Position numbers and translations under genes: made by a program. The notes below the pieces were generated by a model. The model was not told the DNA's origin. It ran no database searches and saw nothing but the letters and a program-made list of their open reading frames with translations. From Zelopaecilomyces penicillatus (lineage: Eukaryota > Ascomycota > Sordariomycetes > Hypocreales > Pseudodiploosporaceae), in the NCBI GenBank assembly GCA_005765155.1, contig VCCP01000001.1:7068001-7132000 (forward strand): DNA of 64,000 nt, written 5' to 3'. Position 1 is the first letter of the stretch, and the number at the start of each line of letters is the position of its first letter. This document shows positions 22,153-33,279 of this stretch, in pieces.

Positions 22153-23923
22153 ATGGGCATCGGAAAATGGCTACCTCGCATCCCATTGCTGATCTTCCCT
22201 GGGCTCTTCACATTGCCTAAATCAGCATCCCCAGTCAAGAAAATCGTTGTTCTTCTTCCTTCGTCCGATGAAGTGTCTTCCATTTTCGCCAAGGTAGGCT
22301 GTTCTTCACCACCACCCCATGTATCATCATCAAGGCTAATGATCATCAGTACGGCGACCACCCAGATCCCAGCCGGTACATTGCCAGCTCTCGGCATGAA
22401 ATCACAGTTCGACGCATCAATTTAGCCAATGCAAAGGCAGAAATCGATGCAATTATCAAGGAGGGCCACCACTATTACCTTAACCACTTGGTAAGTTCGA
22501 TACACTACTAACAATGAGTGATGAATGTTGCTGACTGGAAACAGAGCAACGATACAGCAGGTGTAGCAGCTACAAAACACCTTGAATCTAAAGGTGCTGT
22601 TCTCTTGACCAACCCTTCTTCTTTCCTCACCAAGAACACTCTTGATGCGCTGCGAAAGGTGACAGAAACCGCTTTCGAGGTACCAGCAGACACGCCAGGA
22701 AAGTATCCCAAGGTTGTCCGATTCGAGGACGGCTCTGGCTCGTTTGATCTGACCGAAGACTCCATCTGCCACACTGAAGAAGAAGTTACCAGCAAAATAG
22801 CCTCTCTCAAGCAGAAGAACGCCACTGCTACCATCATCACTCGCGATCACATCGCCGGTAAATCATGCTCAGCGATTGTCATCGGAATGGGTCGTCAAGC
22901 CTTTGCTCTCGACCCATTAGAGCACACGTTCCTCCAGGGCAGCCATTCCTACGTCGCAGGCGAGCAGCGCAAATCTCTGCAAACCGCTGCTGAAAAGGCC
23001 TTCAAGGCTGTTGGCGGCAGCGGCTATGCGCGCGTTGACCTCATTATTGAGGAGGCGACGAACAAGATCCACGTCGTCGAAGTCGTCGGCACCCCATTGA
23101 TCTTCTTCCCCGTGGACAACAAACTCGGCGACGATACCGTCATCAGCGACAAGTACCCCGGTGGCCATGCTTCTCTGATGGATATGCTCATCGCCACTAA
23201 GCGCATCTTGCTTAACACCAACCAAGAGCAGGACACGACCACTGCAGGTTTCTTTGACAAGCTTGCGCCTCAGTACGACAAGGTGCTTGAGCAAATCACG
23301 TTTGGAAAGATTCATGCGTTTTTCGCGCAGAACCATGACTTTACAGGCACCGTGCTGGATGTTGCGTGTGGATCGGGTGCGTTTGGAAAGGCTTTGGATG
23401 ATCAGGGCCAGAAGGTGGAGATTTCTGGTCTTGAGCTGTCACCGGGGATGGCAGGATCGCCGTTTGCAAAGAAGTTTTATAAGCAGCCCGTTCGTGTAGG
23501 ACCGATGCAAGAACTCATCATGGTAAGATATCACATCCTAAGTCCCTGTGCGAACATTGAAATATGAGTCAATTAACTAATTGGGACGTATAGAATGAGG
23601 GCGAATATGACCACGTCGTCTGTCTCGGCTCCCTTCACCTCATCGACGCCATTGACGGAAACGCCGTGCTCGCACGCATGTTCATGCTAGCTCGCAAGTC
23701 CGTGTCCTTTGACATTGACGACCTCGACGAGAAGTTTGCCGGATTCGTCCAGAAATGGGACTCAGACTCCATCGTGTACCCTTACATCATTGAGAGGATC
23801 AGGCAGATGGGCACGCCGCACGGGTGGAAGCTAGTGGAGGAGAAGAAGCATTTCTTGTCACCACACCCGGTTACGAAGGGTACGGATGTGAACCATGTAA
23901 GCTTCCGGTTTGAAAGGGCGTAG
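22153..23923 (+). CDS. ATP-grasp / SAM-methyltransferase fusion protein
   Basis: Four exons (22153-22293, 22350-22490, 22545-23522, 23594-23923), all in phase 0, encode 529 residues. After an N-terminal hydrophobic segment (LLIFPGLFTLP), residues ~28 to 310 resemble an ATP-grasp ligase of the D-Ala-D-Ala ligase type. A VRFEDGSGS-containing central strand is visible, with the pair GYARVDLIIEE...IHVVEVVGTP near 254-278. In typical ATP-grasp enzymes the last piece reads ExNxxPG; here the metal-binding Asn is replaced (EVVGTP), so ligase activity is in doubt. Residues ~330-529 are a class I methyltransferase: FFDKLAPQYDKVLEQ, then motif I VLDVACGSGAFGKAL at 364-378, GLELSPGM (motif II/III) and VVCLGSLHLI in the last exon. 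The two halves suggest ligation and methylation of one small molecule. It is flanked by a terpene cyclase gene 1.4 kb away, but no clear cluster is proven. Confidence 0.75.
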
Positions 23924-24458
23924 ATGTTCTTGATGTTTTAGATATTGGATATTTTGGGCATTTGTTTTACATGTATTAGACGGCGCTACCATCTTGAGGC
24001 ACTGAGGGAACAATAACAGAACCACACCATCTTGCATTCTCATCTGAACAATACATTGCGCAGTTTCATCAACAGCAGAATGAAATGTCAGCCCGTAGTC
24101 TACTGTACCACCGCTTTTGTCTGTCTCGCTCTAAAAAGAAGCAGTTACCAATAAAGTCGACAAACGCCGGACATTGCATAAGAATTACACCACTGCTGAC
24201 ATGACTACAGAATGAGTGGACATGCATGCCTGCTCCTCCACTAGCGATTTATCTCACTCCTGCATTGGTATGCATCACTAGCAATGTTCTGCATTTCAAA
24301 TCACAGAGAGGCATTATGTTTGCTTTTCAAAAGATATTTTATTTTTTTCGTCTACTTTCTTTGAAGCCTCGTCAATCCCTTAAATGGTTACAGATTTATT
24401 CTTCCTATTGTATAACTGTCGGGAATGGTTTGAGTACGCGACACAGCATCAATAAGCT

Positions 24459-24518
24459 AACCCTGGGTAACCCTACACAACCCTGGCACCAACGATGTAA
24501 CCCTGTCCAACCCTAGAG
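24459..24518. repeat. AACCCT motifs phased at 10 bp
   Basis: AACCCT occurs at 24459, 24469, 24479, 24499 and 24509; the slot at 24489 holds a diverged copy. The bases between are not conserved. This is not a normal (CCCTAA)n telomeric run; the spacing is exactly one helical turn. Confidence 0.75.
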
Positions 24519-25228
24519 TTCAAACTGTACACTGATGCTCCACATCTCGCAATAAATGTACTAGATCAAGATTGCGTGTAGTGGAATCACATTGATCCAT
24601 TAGCTATACCAATGAGATTATGTTTCTCATAGTGACTATAAATACACATTACAGTGGCTGCAATCTATCATATGCACCTTGTAGTTAAATTTGTCACTGT
24701 CGACGCAGCTATTTCTAATAAAACGTAACTCTTCTCGCATTGTTCAATCAGCACAAACTAAAACAAAAATGACTACGCCTAGGGAGTCATGAGTCAAGAA
24801 CCAACAAGAGGCCCACACGCATGTCCCACTGTCACAACCAGTAGCCCTTTCTGTTGCTTCTTGACTCTTCAGATTTGTTGCTAAATAGTGAAAACGATCA
24901 GTGCGGTTGAAACGGAATAGGCAGATTATTGGGGGAACAAAGCAGCATGTATACATGAGCCAAAGATGGCAGTTGATCCACCAATGATCCCTTGACACAA
25001 AACTGTCAACACTACTGGCCATTACGCCAGCACTCGCCTAGAAAAAAGCAAGGTTTTGCGTCTTTGACTGCTGTCTCGGATTATTAGCAGCTAATAAATG
25101 TCTCATCACAGAAAGTTGGAAGAGCATCGCGACGTCCAATACGACAGCAACCGTGCTACACTCCACTTTACTTCAAAATTATGGCTCATGACAAGCTAAA
25201 CACCTATCACTGGGAAGCAGCTACCCTG

Positions 25229-25235
25229 TATAAAG
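25229..25235 (+). promoter_or_regulatory. TATA box of the terpene cyclase gene
   Basis: TATAAAG lies 135 bases upstream of the ATG at 25364, with a second TATAAAG-like copy 9 bases on. Called from sequence and distance. Confidence 0.4.
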
Positions 25236-25363
25236 GCTATAAAGACAGCAGATCTGGATGACTTGTCTGTGAATTGATTCATGTTCTGTTTACTTTGAAG
25301 AATAATCAACTTGCTCGACTGACTTTTATACAACTGCAGTTCTCAGATCCACGGCCGTCTACC

Positions 25364-26548
25364 ATGACGGACATACTTGACTTGTTGTCTAATCCAATAT
25401 ATGACTGCCTCAATTTCCATGATGTCGAGCACCTTGACCAAAGTCACAGGGACCAAGTAGCGCAGGCTGTAACCGAAATGCTCCGTCCGCTACTCGAAAG
25501 TTTAGGATATAAGCACTACCAGGCGTCCCAAAACCAACAGCTTCGCCAAGAATTATGGCAGTGGGCAAAGGATCATCTTTTGCCTCTTGTTGGCCAGGAG
25601 AAATGGGATAGGACACTCCAATACGCTCTGGAAACGGCTGCCCTGACTGGGGAGGCATTCTACGAGCACAACGACCACGACGTACAGTTCAAGATGGCGC
25701 GGCTTACGTTGTTGCACGTATGTCTTGATGATGAGGACCTCATCAGTATGCAAGACAGGCTGGATCTGTCTACGGTAACGGCTCGACTTTGCCAGAGATT
25801 ACCGCAGACGAATGCTTGGGGTACCCTGCTGGTGGAGAATATCGGCGACTATTCATCCTACTTTGGAGCGAATGATCCTTTGGTCGGGGCTATTGGAGCA
25901 AATGGGTATTGTGCGTTCCTTGACGCATGCACATTGGAACGGCGACTTGCTATCCAATTACCACCCCATCTCACTGGTCAAGGCCGGCGGCATGATCTTG
26001 GCCGCGGCCACACAATGTCGTCGCAGCTTGCCGCGGCTCAGGGGTTTTCCAATTATCTGCGAAGGCTATCTGCTGCCTCCTGCGAATTTATGGTGCCGAT
26101 ATTCAAAGTCTCCTCGCAAGTAGAGGTTCCTCTGGAGTACTGGGTATCAACAATCCCCAGCCTTGACCAATTCATTGCTCTCATCAACGATTTGTTCTCG
26201 CTTCCTAAAGAGCTCAGGGCCGGAGAAACACAAAATTACGTGGCTCTGCAGACCAGAGTACACCGCTTGCAAGGCCACGAATCAATGTTTGCAGAGGGGC
26301 TTTGGACATATCGGGATACTATTCATGAGCTGACCAATGACGCGTTGATGGCGACGCAGGCGTTGAATCAAGCGTTTCTTGAGTATGGCCCCGTTGAAAG
26401 TTCAAAGTCAAGGGAGGATGAAGGTGCATATTGGAAACTGGCAGGGGATTTGTGGAAGAAGTTCAAGTATGGATACATTTCCTGGCACTTGAACACGCCA
26501 AGGTATAGATTGGATAGCTTGGCAGATTCTCTTTCGGTACAAGACTGA
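25364..26548 (+). CDS. Trichodiene-synthase-family (TRI5-like) sesquiterpene cyclase
   Basis: Class I terpene cyclase, expected to ionise farnesyl diphosphate with Mg2+ and cyclise it. It is a single exon of 394 residues, close to the ~380 of the family. The ATG at 25364 was taken because residues before it in the open frame are not protein-like. The Asp-rich motif is LDDEDLI at 121-127, the NSE motif is NDLFSLPKE at 275-283 (Asn275, Ser279, Glu283), and the C-terminal Arg-Tyr pair appears in TPRYRLDSL near 379-387. These three features together are diagnostic. Divergence from trichodiene synthase is large enough that another product should be expected, as in the wider TRI5 superfamily (longiborneol synthase, for example). 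No P450 lies next to it; the nearest candidates for co-function are the ATP-grasp/methyltransferase and the P-loop protein. Confidence 0.85.
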   Translation: MTDILDLLSNPIYDCLNFHDVEHLDQSHRDQVAQAVTEMLRPLLESLGYKHYQASQNQQLRQELWQWAKDHLLPLVGQEKWDRTLQYALETAALTGEAFYEHNDHDVQFKMARLTLLHVCLDDEDLISMQDRLDLSTVTARLCQRLPQTNAWGTLLVENIGDYSSYFGANDPLVGAIGANGYCAFLDACTLERRLAIQLPPHLTGQGRRHDLGRGHTMSSQLAAAQGFSNYLRRLSAASCEFMVPIFKVSSQVEVPLEYWVSTIPSLDQFIALINDLFSLPKELRAGETQNYVALQTRVHRLQGHESMFAEGLWTYRDTIHELTNDALMATQALNQAFLEYGPVESSKSREDEGAYWKLAGDLWKKFKYGYISWHLNTPRYRLDSLADSLSVQD

Positions 26549-26569
26549 GTTGATGCATATCAACCACAC

Positions 26570-26596
26570 AAAGAGCACAAAGAGCACAAAGAGCAC
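26570..26596. repeat. Three 9-bp units aaagagcac
   Basis: Three exact tandem copies of aaagagcac lie between the stop of the terpene cyclase gene and the stop of the convergent P-loop gene. Confidence 0.85.
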
Positions 26597-26628
26597 GATG
26601 CTGACCTTTTCTGTTCAACTATAACAAT

Positions 26629-27267
26629 CTACACATCTGTATCATCTTGGTACCGCGCTCCGTGCCACTCCGACCACACCAATGAAACTCTTTCCTCAAT
26701 ACTGCGCATCGTTGAAGAAATTATTGTATATCTTAACCCCACCCGCTCAAGCATCTCACAAAACTCCTCATGATACTGCCTCCAATCCTGAAAGCCCATC
26801 GGCATCAACCTCACCCCATCATCTGCCAAAAACTCCATCCTCGGTTCACACACAAATATCAACGAATCTGCCATTCTCTGATACAATTCCCACCAATGCT
26901 CGGAGAATAGCATCGCCTCGGCCGCTTGGTCGCTGACGTGATGGCGTGCGTAGACGATGGGATCGAGTCCAGAGCGGTCGGATATGATCCATGATGAGTT
27001 CTTATATGCAGCGCGCTCACTCTGGCATTGTGCCTCGAGAATGAGAGATTGTAGCTGTAAGCAACGGGTTTTGTTGGAGGTGATGTCGAGTGCTGTAAAG
27101 CTATGCCGTTTCAGCACAGAGCGCGCTACTTCTCTGATGAAGGTTGGACGAGGGATATCGAGAGGGAGATTGGCGAGAGAGCGCTCCAACGCGTTGATGA
27201 TTGTGGTCTTGCCGGTGCATTGCGCGCCGATAATGTAGATGTTCTTGGTGGTGAGGGTGTTTGACAT
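26629..27267 (-). CDS. NadR/AAA-like P-loop NTPase
   Basis: Small intracellular ATPase or kinase-like protein of 212 residues, single exon. The Walker A is GAQCTGKTT at residues 14-22. A REVARSVL segment (~45-52) and ISDRSGLDPIVYARHH (~94-109) fit the fungal AAA-type domain family related to the nicotinamide-riboside kinase part of NadR, in which the D-R-S/G-x-D segment forms the acceptor site. The chain ends with a helix-rich tail including EERVSLVWSEWHG. The substrate is unknown. It starts only 37 bases from the first in-frame ATG of the oppositely transcribed RdRP-helicase gene, so the two promoters must overlap or one start is wrong. Confidence 0.75.
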   Translation of the reverse strand: MSNTLTTKNIYIIGAQCTGKTTIINALERSLANLPLDIPRPTFIREVARSVLKRHSFTALDITSNKTRCLQLQSLILEAQCQSERAAYKNSSWIISDRSGLDPIVYARHHVSDQAAEAMLFSEHWWELYQRMADSLIFVCEPRMEFLADDGVRLMPMGFQDWRQYHEEFCEMLERVGLRYTIISSTMRSIEERVSLVWSEWHGARYQDDTDV

Positions 27268-27304
27268 GGTCGCTGATTTGGCTTTAACGATCTAAACACA
27301 GTAA

Positions 27305-30300
27305 ATGATGGGAGCACACGGAAATCTGGTATCAATTCCAGTAGAAGGTACCATTAAATTGATGAAAATTCTGAAAGTACGGCGTTCAGTCGTTTGGATC
27401 TTGTGTTACACAACTTCAATGATGCAATCGTGCATGCACCATCACCTGATCAATCTGCTACTCACTCAAGCATCACTTCACCAACACGTCCTTTCCAACG
27501 CTTTCCAGGGAAATCCACCAAATGAAGCAATATACTGGCCAAAGTCGCTGCCTGCCCAAGCACCAAATATGCCAAAGTCGTCGGTTAGATCGTTTCAACA
27601 TGTTCTTCAAGATCGCATATCCCTAGATGATGTCGTATGGGACTTCCATGTGGTAAACCTGCCTTCAACGGCGTCGGCGGATGAAGCCATACTCATCAAG
27701 ACAGTTTCCCTCACGACAAATAAACAGGATTGCTTTCATCAGCTCACTCTGCAATACCTTCCAGCCGAGATGAATCGCGCCATCAGCGGCTCTTCTCTAA
27801 GCGATTACCTTGTTGTATCATTCGCCGAGTTTTGCTCTCTCCGTGGTGTCTCATCACCATCAACAGAAACAAGTAACAGTCCATCACTACAACCTGCCAC
27901 TCAACGTGAATGCTCTGATTATGCTGTGAACCTTTTGCGGAGCGGCATACGCATAAATGGCGTTCACTACAATTTCTATGGCCACAGCAACAGCCAGCTC
28001 AAATCCCGGACATGTTTTCTCTACGCAGCGAGCAAGGAGGCCATCTCCACCAAGATTGAGTCCCTGGGCGACTTTTCCAAAATGAAGACTGTTGCTAAAA
28101 AAGCCAAGCGCATTGGATTGCTATTCTCAGTCGCCCAATCCGCCATGGTGGTTGACCCAAAACGGGTACAAGACATTGCAGATATCGAGGATGGTGAGTA
28201 TAACTTCACGGACGGGTGTGGGCTCATGGCTCCCAAGTTTGCGCAAGATCTATCGAGACGTATACGTGTCTCATTTCGCAATGTGAGATACACGCCCTCG
28301 GTTTTTCAGATTCGTTATCGAGGGTACAAAGGAGTAGTGATCTTGGACCCAACAATGAAGAAGACGGGCGGTCCGTGGCTGAAGATGCGAAAGTCGATGA
28401 AGAAGTTTAGTGGTGGCGATGATCTATCATTTTCTCTTGTGGAGTACTCCAAGGTGCGTCTATCTCTCTTTTCTTGTCTTTACAGAACAAAACTGTCTCG
28501 TCTCGTCAGCAAACTAACAATTCTTGCCCAGCCATACACTTTCGGTCATTTGAACGACGAGGTTATTGTACTCCTTGATGCCCTTGGGACCAGCCGACAA
28601 ACACTCGTTAGGAAACAACAAGAGCACTTTAATCTCCTCCACCAGGCACTAAACGACCCCCGCGCAGCATTCCGGCTTCTGTGCCATCTCAACCTACCGG
28701 AAATAGCGGAAAGAGTCATTATAGACTCCCTCGATGCTGTGCAACCAACCATTTCGAAGCTAATTAACGCCGAGTATGACAAGATGCTCAATAAGCGCAA
28801 CGAACAAAAATGCCGTATCCTCATCCCGAAATCTAGACTACTTTTTGGTGTGTGTGACGCCTGGGGCGTGCTGAAAGAGGGCCAGTGTGCTGTCAAGGTG
28901 ACAATGGATGGAGATGGACAGCCCTATGCACTTAAGGGAATGAAGGTGCTGGTTACGAGAAATCCGTGCTTACATCCCGGTGATCTTCAGAAACTTGATG
29001 TTGTGGAGCGGCCGCAGCTTGCGCACTTGGTTGATTGTATAGTGTTTCCGACTATGGGGAGGCGTCCGGCAGCGGATATGATGTCTGGCGGTGACTTGGA
29101 TGGCGATACGTGTGGGTAAAACACATTGAATGAAGAGTTCTCTGTTTGCTGATACAGTGGATAGTCTTTGTCTCTTGGGATCCAGACATCATCCCATCGC
29201 GCATCTCGCAAGCCGCCCGCTACCCCGGCGTACGTGAGCCGATACGATTTAACCCCATTACCGACGACGACCGTCTCGTTTATTTTGCCAAATACACAAA
29301 TGCATCTCTCGGCCGCGTCAAGAATCTGTACCTCAAGTGGGCGAGAGTCAAAGGCGCCATGAGCCCCGAGTGCCAAGAACTCAACCGGCTCTTCTCTCAG
29401 TGTGTTGATGGAAATCGGATAAAGGACACACAGCTGAGCAAATTTGAGACCTGTCCCGATGGAAAACTTGATATACCAGTGTTTGTTCTGGATGAGCTGC
29501 ATGAGGCGGCGAAAAGGATCATCGCTACACAACAGAGCCTGACGTTCACTGAGAATAGCCTGGAGGGTTACACATTTGACGGTATTGAACTGTTACTCAC
29601 CCGAGATAACATTGCAATGTCGGAGATTGAGGTGATCAAGTTGGCTCTCGAATGGTGCAAGAAGACGAAGACCTCGTTCGCTCACCTGTTGCATGCCTTT
29701 GACTTCAACGCTCTGACGGCCCAAGAGAAATCATGGGTCCTTGCGCAAATGCCTTTTTATCTGGATACTGCCAGCTTAATCATGAACGCTCTTTGCATAT
29801 CGCCTCTATTCTACGAAGGCGAACTCCATCACTTCCATCTGGATCATCCAGGTATACACTGGAAACGAGTCTACACATCCGAACAAGACCGCCTTGCCAC
29901 ATTCTTGGAAGCGACCAGTCGAAACATGGAGCTATTCCACAAAACGCTCATCGTATTCCGCCCAAGTGACCGCCTAACCATTGCCATGTATGTTCCGCAG
30001 CAAATCACTCCATCCGACGATTTCGTAGTCGATGGTAAAGTGAAATTGCTGGCTTTTCCACACACCCAGGGCCGTGAGACTCAAAGCCGATTGTCAATGC
30101 CGACGAAGAGAGGGTACCGGCTGTTTTGTAATGACAATACACTCCAATTATTTGATGGAAAGCGAGGGAATACCTGGGTCTACATTGGCCGCGGAGCGTC
30201 AAATGACAGCAGTTATAGACACATGTCTCGAACGCAAGACCGCCGCAAGATGAGGCAGGGGACGCTGGATGAAAAGATTAACTTTGACTTTAGGGCGAGT

Positions 30301-33050
30301 ATCGCGTTGAACAGATTTGGCCAGGGTTTGCAGACGCATGTTGGCAGGCTGCATAGACAGGGAATATCCGCAGCTGTGAGCTTTTGAGACGTGGAAGGAC
30401 GCGTTTGCAAGACGTGACTAACATTTGATGGATAGGAAATCTACATCATCAGCAATCGCGACACCCGTTCCATGCGCAACCTCGATCTATGGGAGAATTA
30501 TATTGACAATGATGAGAAGATGATGTTGTTTGATCAGACTCCTAAAGAGTACGATGTACCGAATCTACGGAACATGGACTGGAGTGAACAAGATCGCCTC
30601 GTTGTTGAAGTCGCTAAACGTGGCAACTTATCCGCGCTTCAGGATGTTTTAGATGCTGAAAGTTTGAGGCGGATGCTTGAATGGCTATTGAACATGGAGC
30701 AGAAGAACTTGATCGCTCGATGCTTTCATCATCTCATCTTGAGCATCAAGAATGGCGAGATTATGGCTCCCTCAGAAAGTCTTTGTGTGATGCTGGACTT
30801 TTTGGAGAAGATGCCGACGGCCTCTGTTGCGTTTGTCAACTTGGGTTCCTGGAAATTACTGCCAGACAACCTCCGCGTTATACTACAAAACCGGAGTGCC
30901 GTACTTTTGAGAAGCATCATCCTCTCGGAAAGTGAACACGGTGAGCTTGTCACGGCACCGTTCCACCACGTCTTGGATAACGTGGGCTTTCTTTCGTTCT
31001 CTCAAGTGGCCGAGTTAGTTGAGGTTATATGCCTAACTGTACATTCCCGCCAAGTTGCTATGGATCTCCTCCTTGAAGGTCTCGATCAACGGAGCACCAT
31101 GCTTCTCACGGGACGACCTGCCGCGATTCAACATTTTGTGCGTAACATGATAGGTGTCGCAGTGGAACATATAGACCAAGTGCACGAAGAGGCAGTTGCA
31201 AGGGATGAGATATTGGATATTCGACTGGATAAGCAGCAAGTCACCGATCACTGGGGAGTCAAAGTCGAGGTACCGTTCAGAATTGATGCCACGGCGGGTA
31301 CTCCAACAGTAAACACCCACTTACGTCTCATCGCGGCGAGTGCGCCAGCTAGTTCTTGTCGACTCGACCGGAATTATTCTATGGATGGACTCGTAGTGGA
31401 AAGCCGACCGGGAGTTGCTAAGATTCTGTGTTATCACCCACTGCCATCGTATTATCAAGACTGTTCATGGCGACTGGAACACTGCGGACTATTTGTGACT
31501 ATAAAGACAATGTTTGAGGCAATCACCAAGATTGCCTTGCTTGGAAATGATTGCTGCGCAATTATTGATCAAATTATAGGCGCTGTGCCCACAAGCTCAT
31601 CAACGAGACAAGACACTGCGCTGAGCAACCTCATGCCTTCATTCCAAGACTCTCCATTGAACGAAAGCCAGAACGCTGCGGTCAAGGCAGCAGAGACGTA
31701 CAATCTCACCTGTCTTTGGGGGCCTCCAGGGACTGGGAAGACACAAACAATTGTAGCGATTATACGAAGATTACAGCGGAATCCGGATGTTCGCATCTTG
31801 GTTACGGCTCCAACTCATAACGCTGTAGATAACGCCATGAGACGGTACCTCAAGCAAATTGACAAGAAAAGTCTGGCGATGAAGCCCCAATTAGTGCCTC
31901 TTAGAGTCTCTACTGAGGTGGGTGTCTATTAATGACCATGGCTACCGAATCAGTAGGTCTAACAATGTACTAGGTACGAAAAGTAGCCGAAGAGCTACGT
32001 AAATACACATGTGACGCCCTCGCCGGGGAAGAAGTCCATTCCAGTCATGCTGCCCTACGCCAAGCCAAGAAGCGCGTTACGAACGCCCGTATCATCTTTA
32101 CGACCTGTGTCGGTGCAGGGCTCGGCCTTCTCCGGAAACAGCTCTTCGATACTGTCATTATTGACGAGGCATCCCAACAAACAGAACCTGCGTCACTCAT
32201 TCCACTGGCCAAGGGGTGTGTGAAGGCCATTTTGGTAGGTGATCACGTTCAACTCCGGCCGACAGTGCAGAATCTAGCATTGTCTGTCAATTTTGATCTG
32301 TCGCTGTTTGAGAGGTTGTATACACGGGCGGAAGAAACTCGTGGCATGGCGAAAGTGATGCTGAATACGCAGTATCGAATGCATTCTTCCATTTGTAGGT
32401 TTAGCTCGCGCGAGTTTTATGATGATAAGCTATTGTCCGGTGTTGGGGATGGGGATCGGATGCTGCCACTGTCGAGTTTTCCTTGGCCAGGGGTGGCACC
32501 GGCGTACTCGAGATTGGTGTTTGTGGAGTGTGCGGCGAGAGAAGATCTTGGTGGTAAGTCAAAGGTGAACCAAGGGCAGGCAGAGTTGTGTGTATCGATT
32601 TGCAAACTGCTACTCACAACCGCGACCTCAAATGGCGATGAAAGGTCTGCCGAAACATCAACAAACAAGCCAAAAAACATTGAATCCCCTCAATCTGCTG
32701 TTTCTATTGTTGTTCTGACACCATACGCCCGTCAAGCCCAGCTACTCAAAAAACTTCTCTCCTCTCTCACCTCCACCATTGAAATTTCCAGCGTTGACGG
32801 CTTTCAGGGCCGCGAGGCGGACGTGGTTGTCTTTGTTACTGTGCGCTGCAATGAGAGCGGCGAGATTGGGTTTCTCAAGGATCTGCGCCGTATGAATGTT
32901 GCTCTTACAAGAGCAAAGCTGGGACTTGTGGTAGTGGGCCATAAAGAAACATTGACTAGAGGAAGGGGAGAGGGGGATGAAGATGAGGCTAAGGGCATGT
33001 GGAGGAGGTTGATAGATTCCATGAGCGTGGTGAGGATTGAATCGACCTAG
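27305..33050 (+). CDS. Cellular-type RNA-dependent RNA polymerase fused to UPF1-like SF1 helicase
   Basis: Five exons (27305-28453, 28532-29111, 29165-30375, 30436-31917, 31974-33050) give a continuous frame of 1,832 residues. Residues ~60-980 are a eukaryotic RNA-silencing RdRP: GHSNSQLKSRTCF, YNFTDGCGLM, YRGYKGVVILDP, GDAWGVL-type segment, then the catalytic SGGDLDGDTFFVSWDP assembled across the 29112-29164 intron (Asp-rich loop at 571-575). After a UPF1-like beta-barrel region comes a full SF1 helicase: GPPGTGKT (~1408-1415), TAPTHNAVDNA, IIDEASQQ, VGDHVQLRPTV, QYRMH, VDGFQGREADVV, NVALTRAK. Both cores keep their key residues. Such a protein could copy and unwind aberrant RNA in quelling or meiotic silencing. 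The intron at 28454-28531 is stop-free and in phase (donor GTGCGT, branch CTAAC). The true start is uncertain: the first ATG is very close to the divergent gene, and later Mets exist at 27362 and 27419. Confidence 0.85.
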
Positions 33051-33279
33051 GAATGGGATTGAGTGTGGATAGCTGATGGTTAAGAATAGCATCAGGTGCT
33101 TCTAGTCTTTATATCGCACAGGGGAGGGGTTTGGAGAGTCTCCAACTTGCAGTATAGAATACAGCAGAAAGAATCTACATTGTCTATGTTGAGTACAATA
33201 TGTCCAGAAATCCAATCAAGAACTCCGATATGTCAACCAGCCCTCATTCGCTCCATACCCCTGCCCTCAACTCTTATGC

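Larger units (their letters stand above)
23924..25363. other. Intergenic
   Basis: No gene is supported in these 1.4 kb. It holds a phased AACCCT array and the terpene-cyclase promoter. Confidence 0.5.

Noticed and set aside
27305..30375. RdRP as an endogenised RNA virus
   Set aside because: Its DLDGD core and YRGYKGVVILDP-type segments are those of the cellular two-barrel polymerases, and it has fungal introns; viral RdRPs use a GDD palm motif.
27305..33050. Reading this as two genes (RdRP and helicase)
   Set aside because: The introns at 30376-30435 and 31918-31973 keep one frame, and the helicase has no independent promoter-like gap or start; exon 4 spans the end of the RdRP part and the helicase Walker A.
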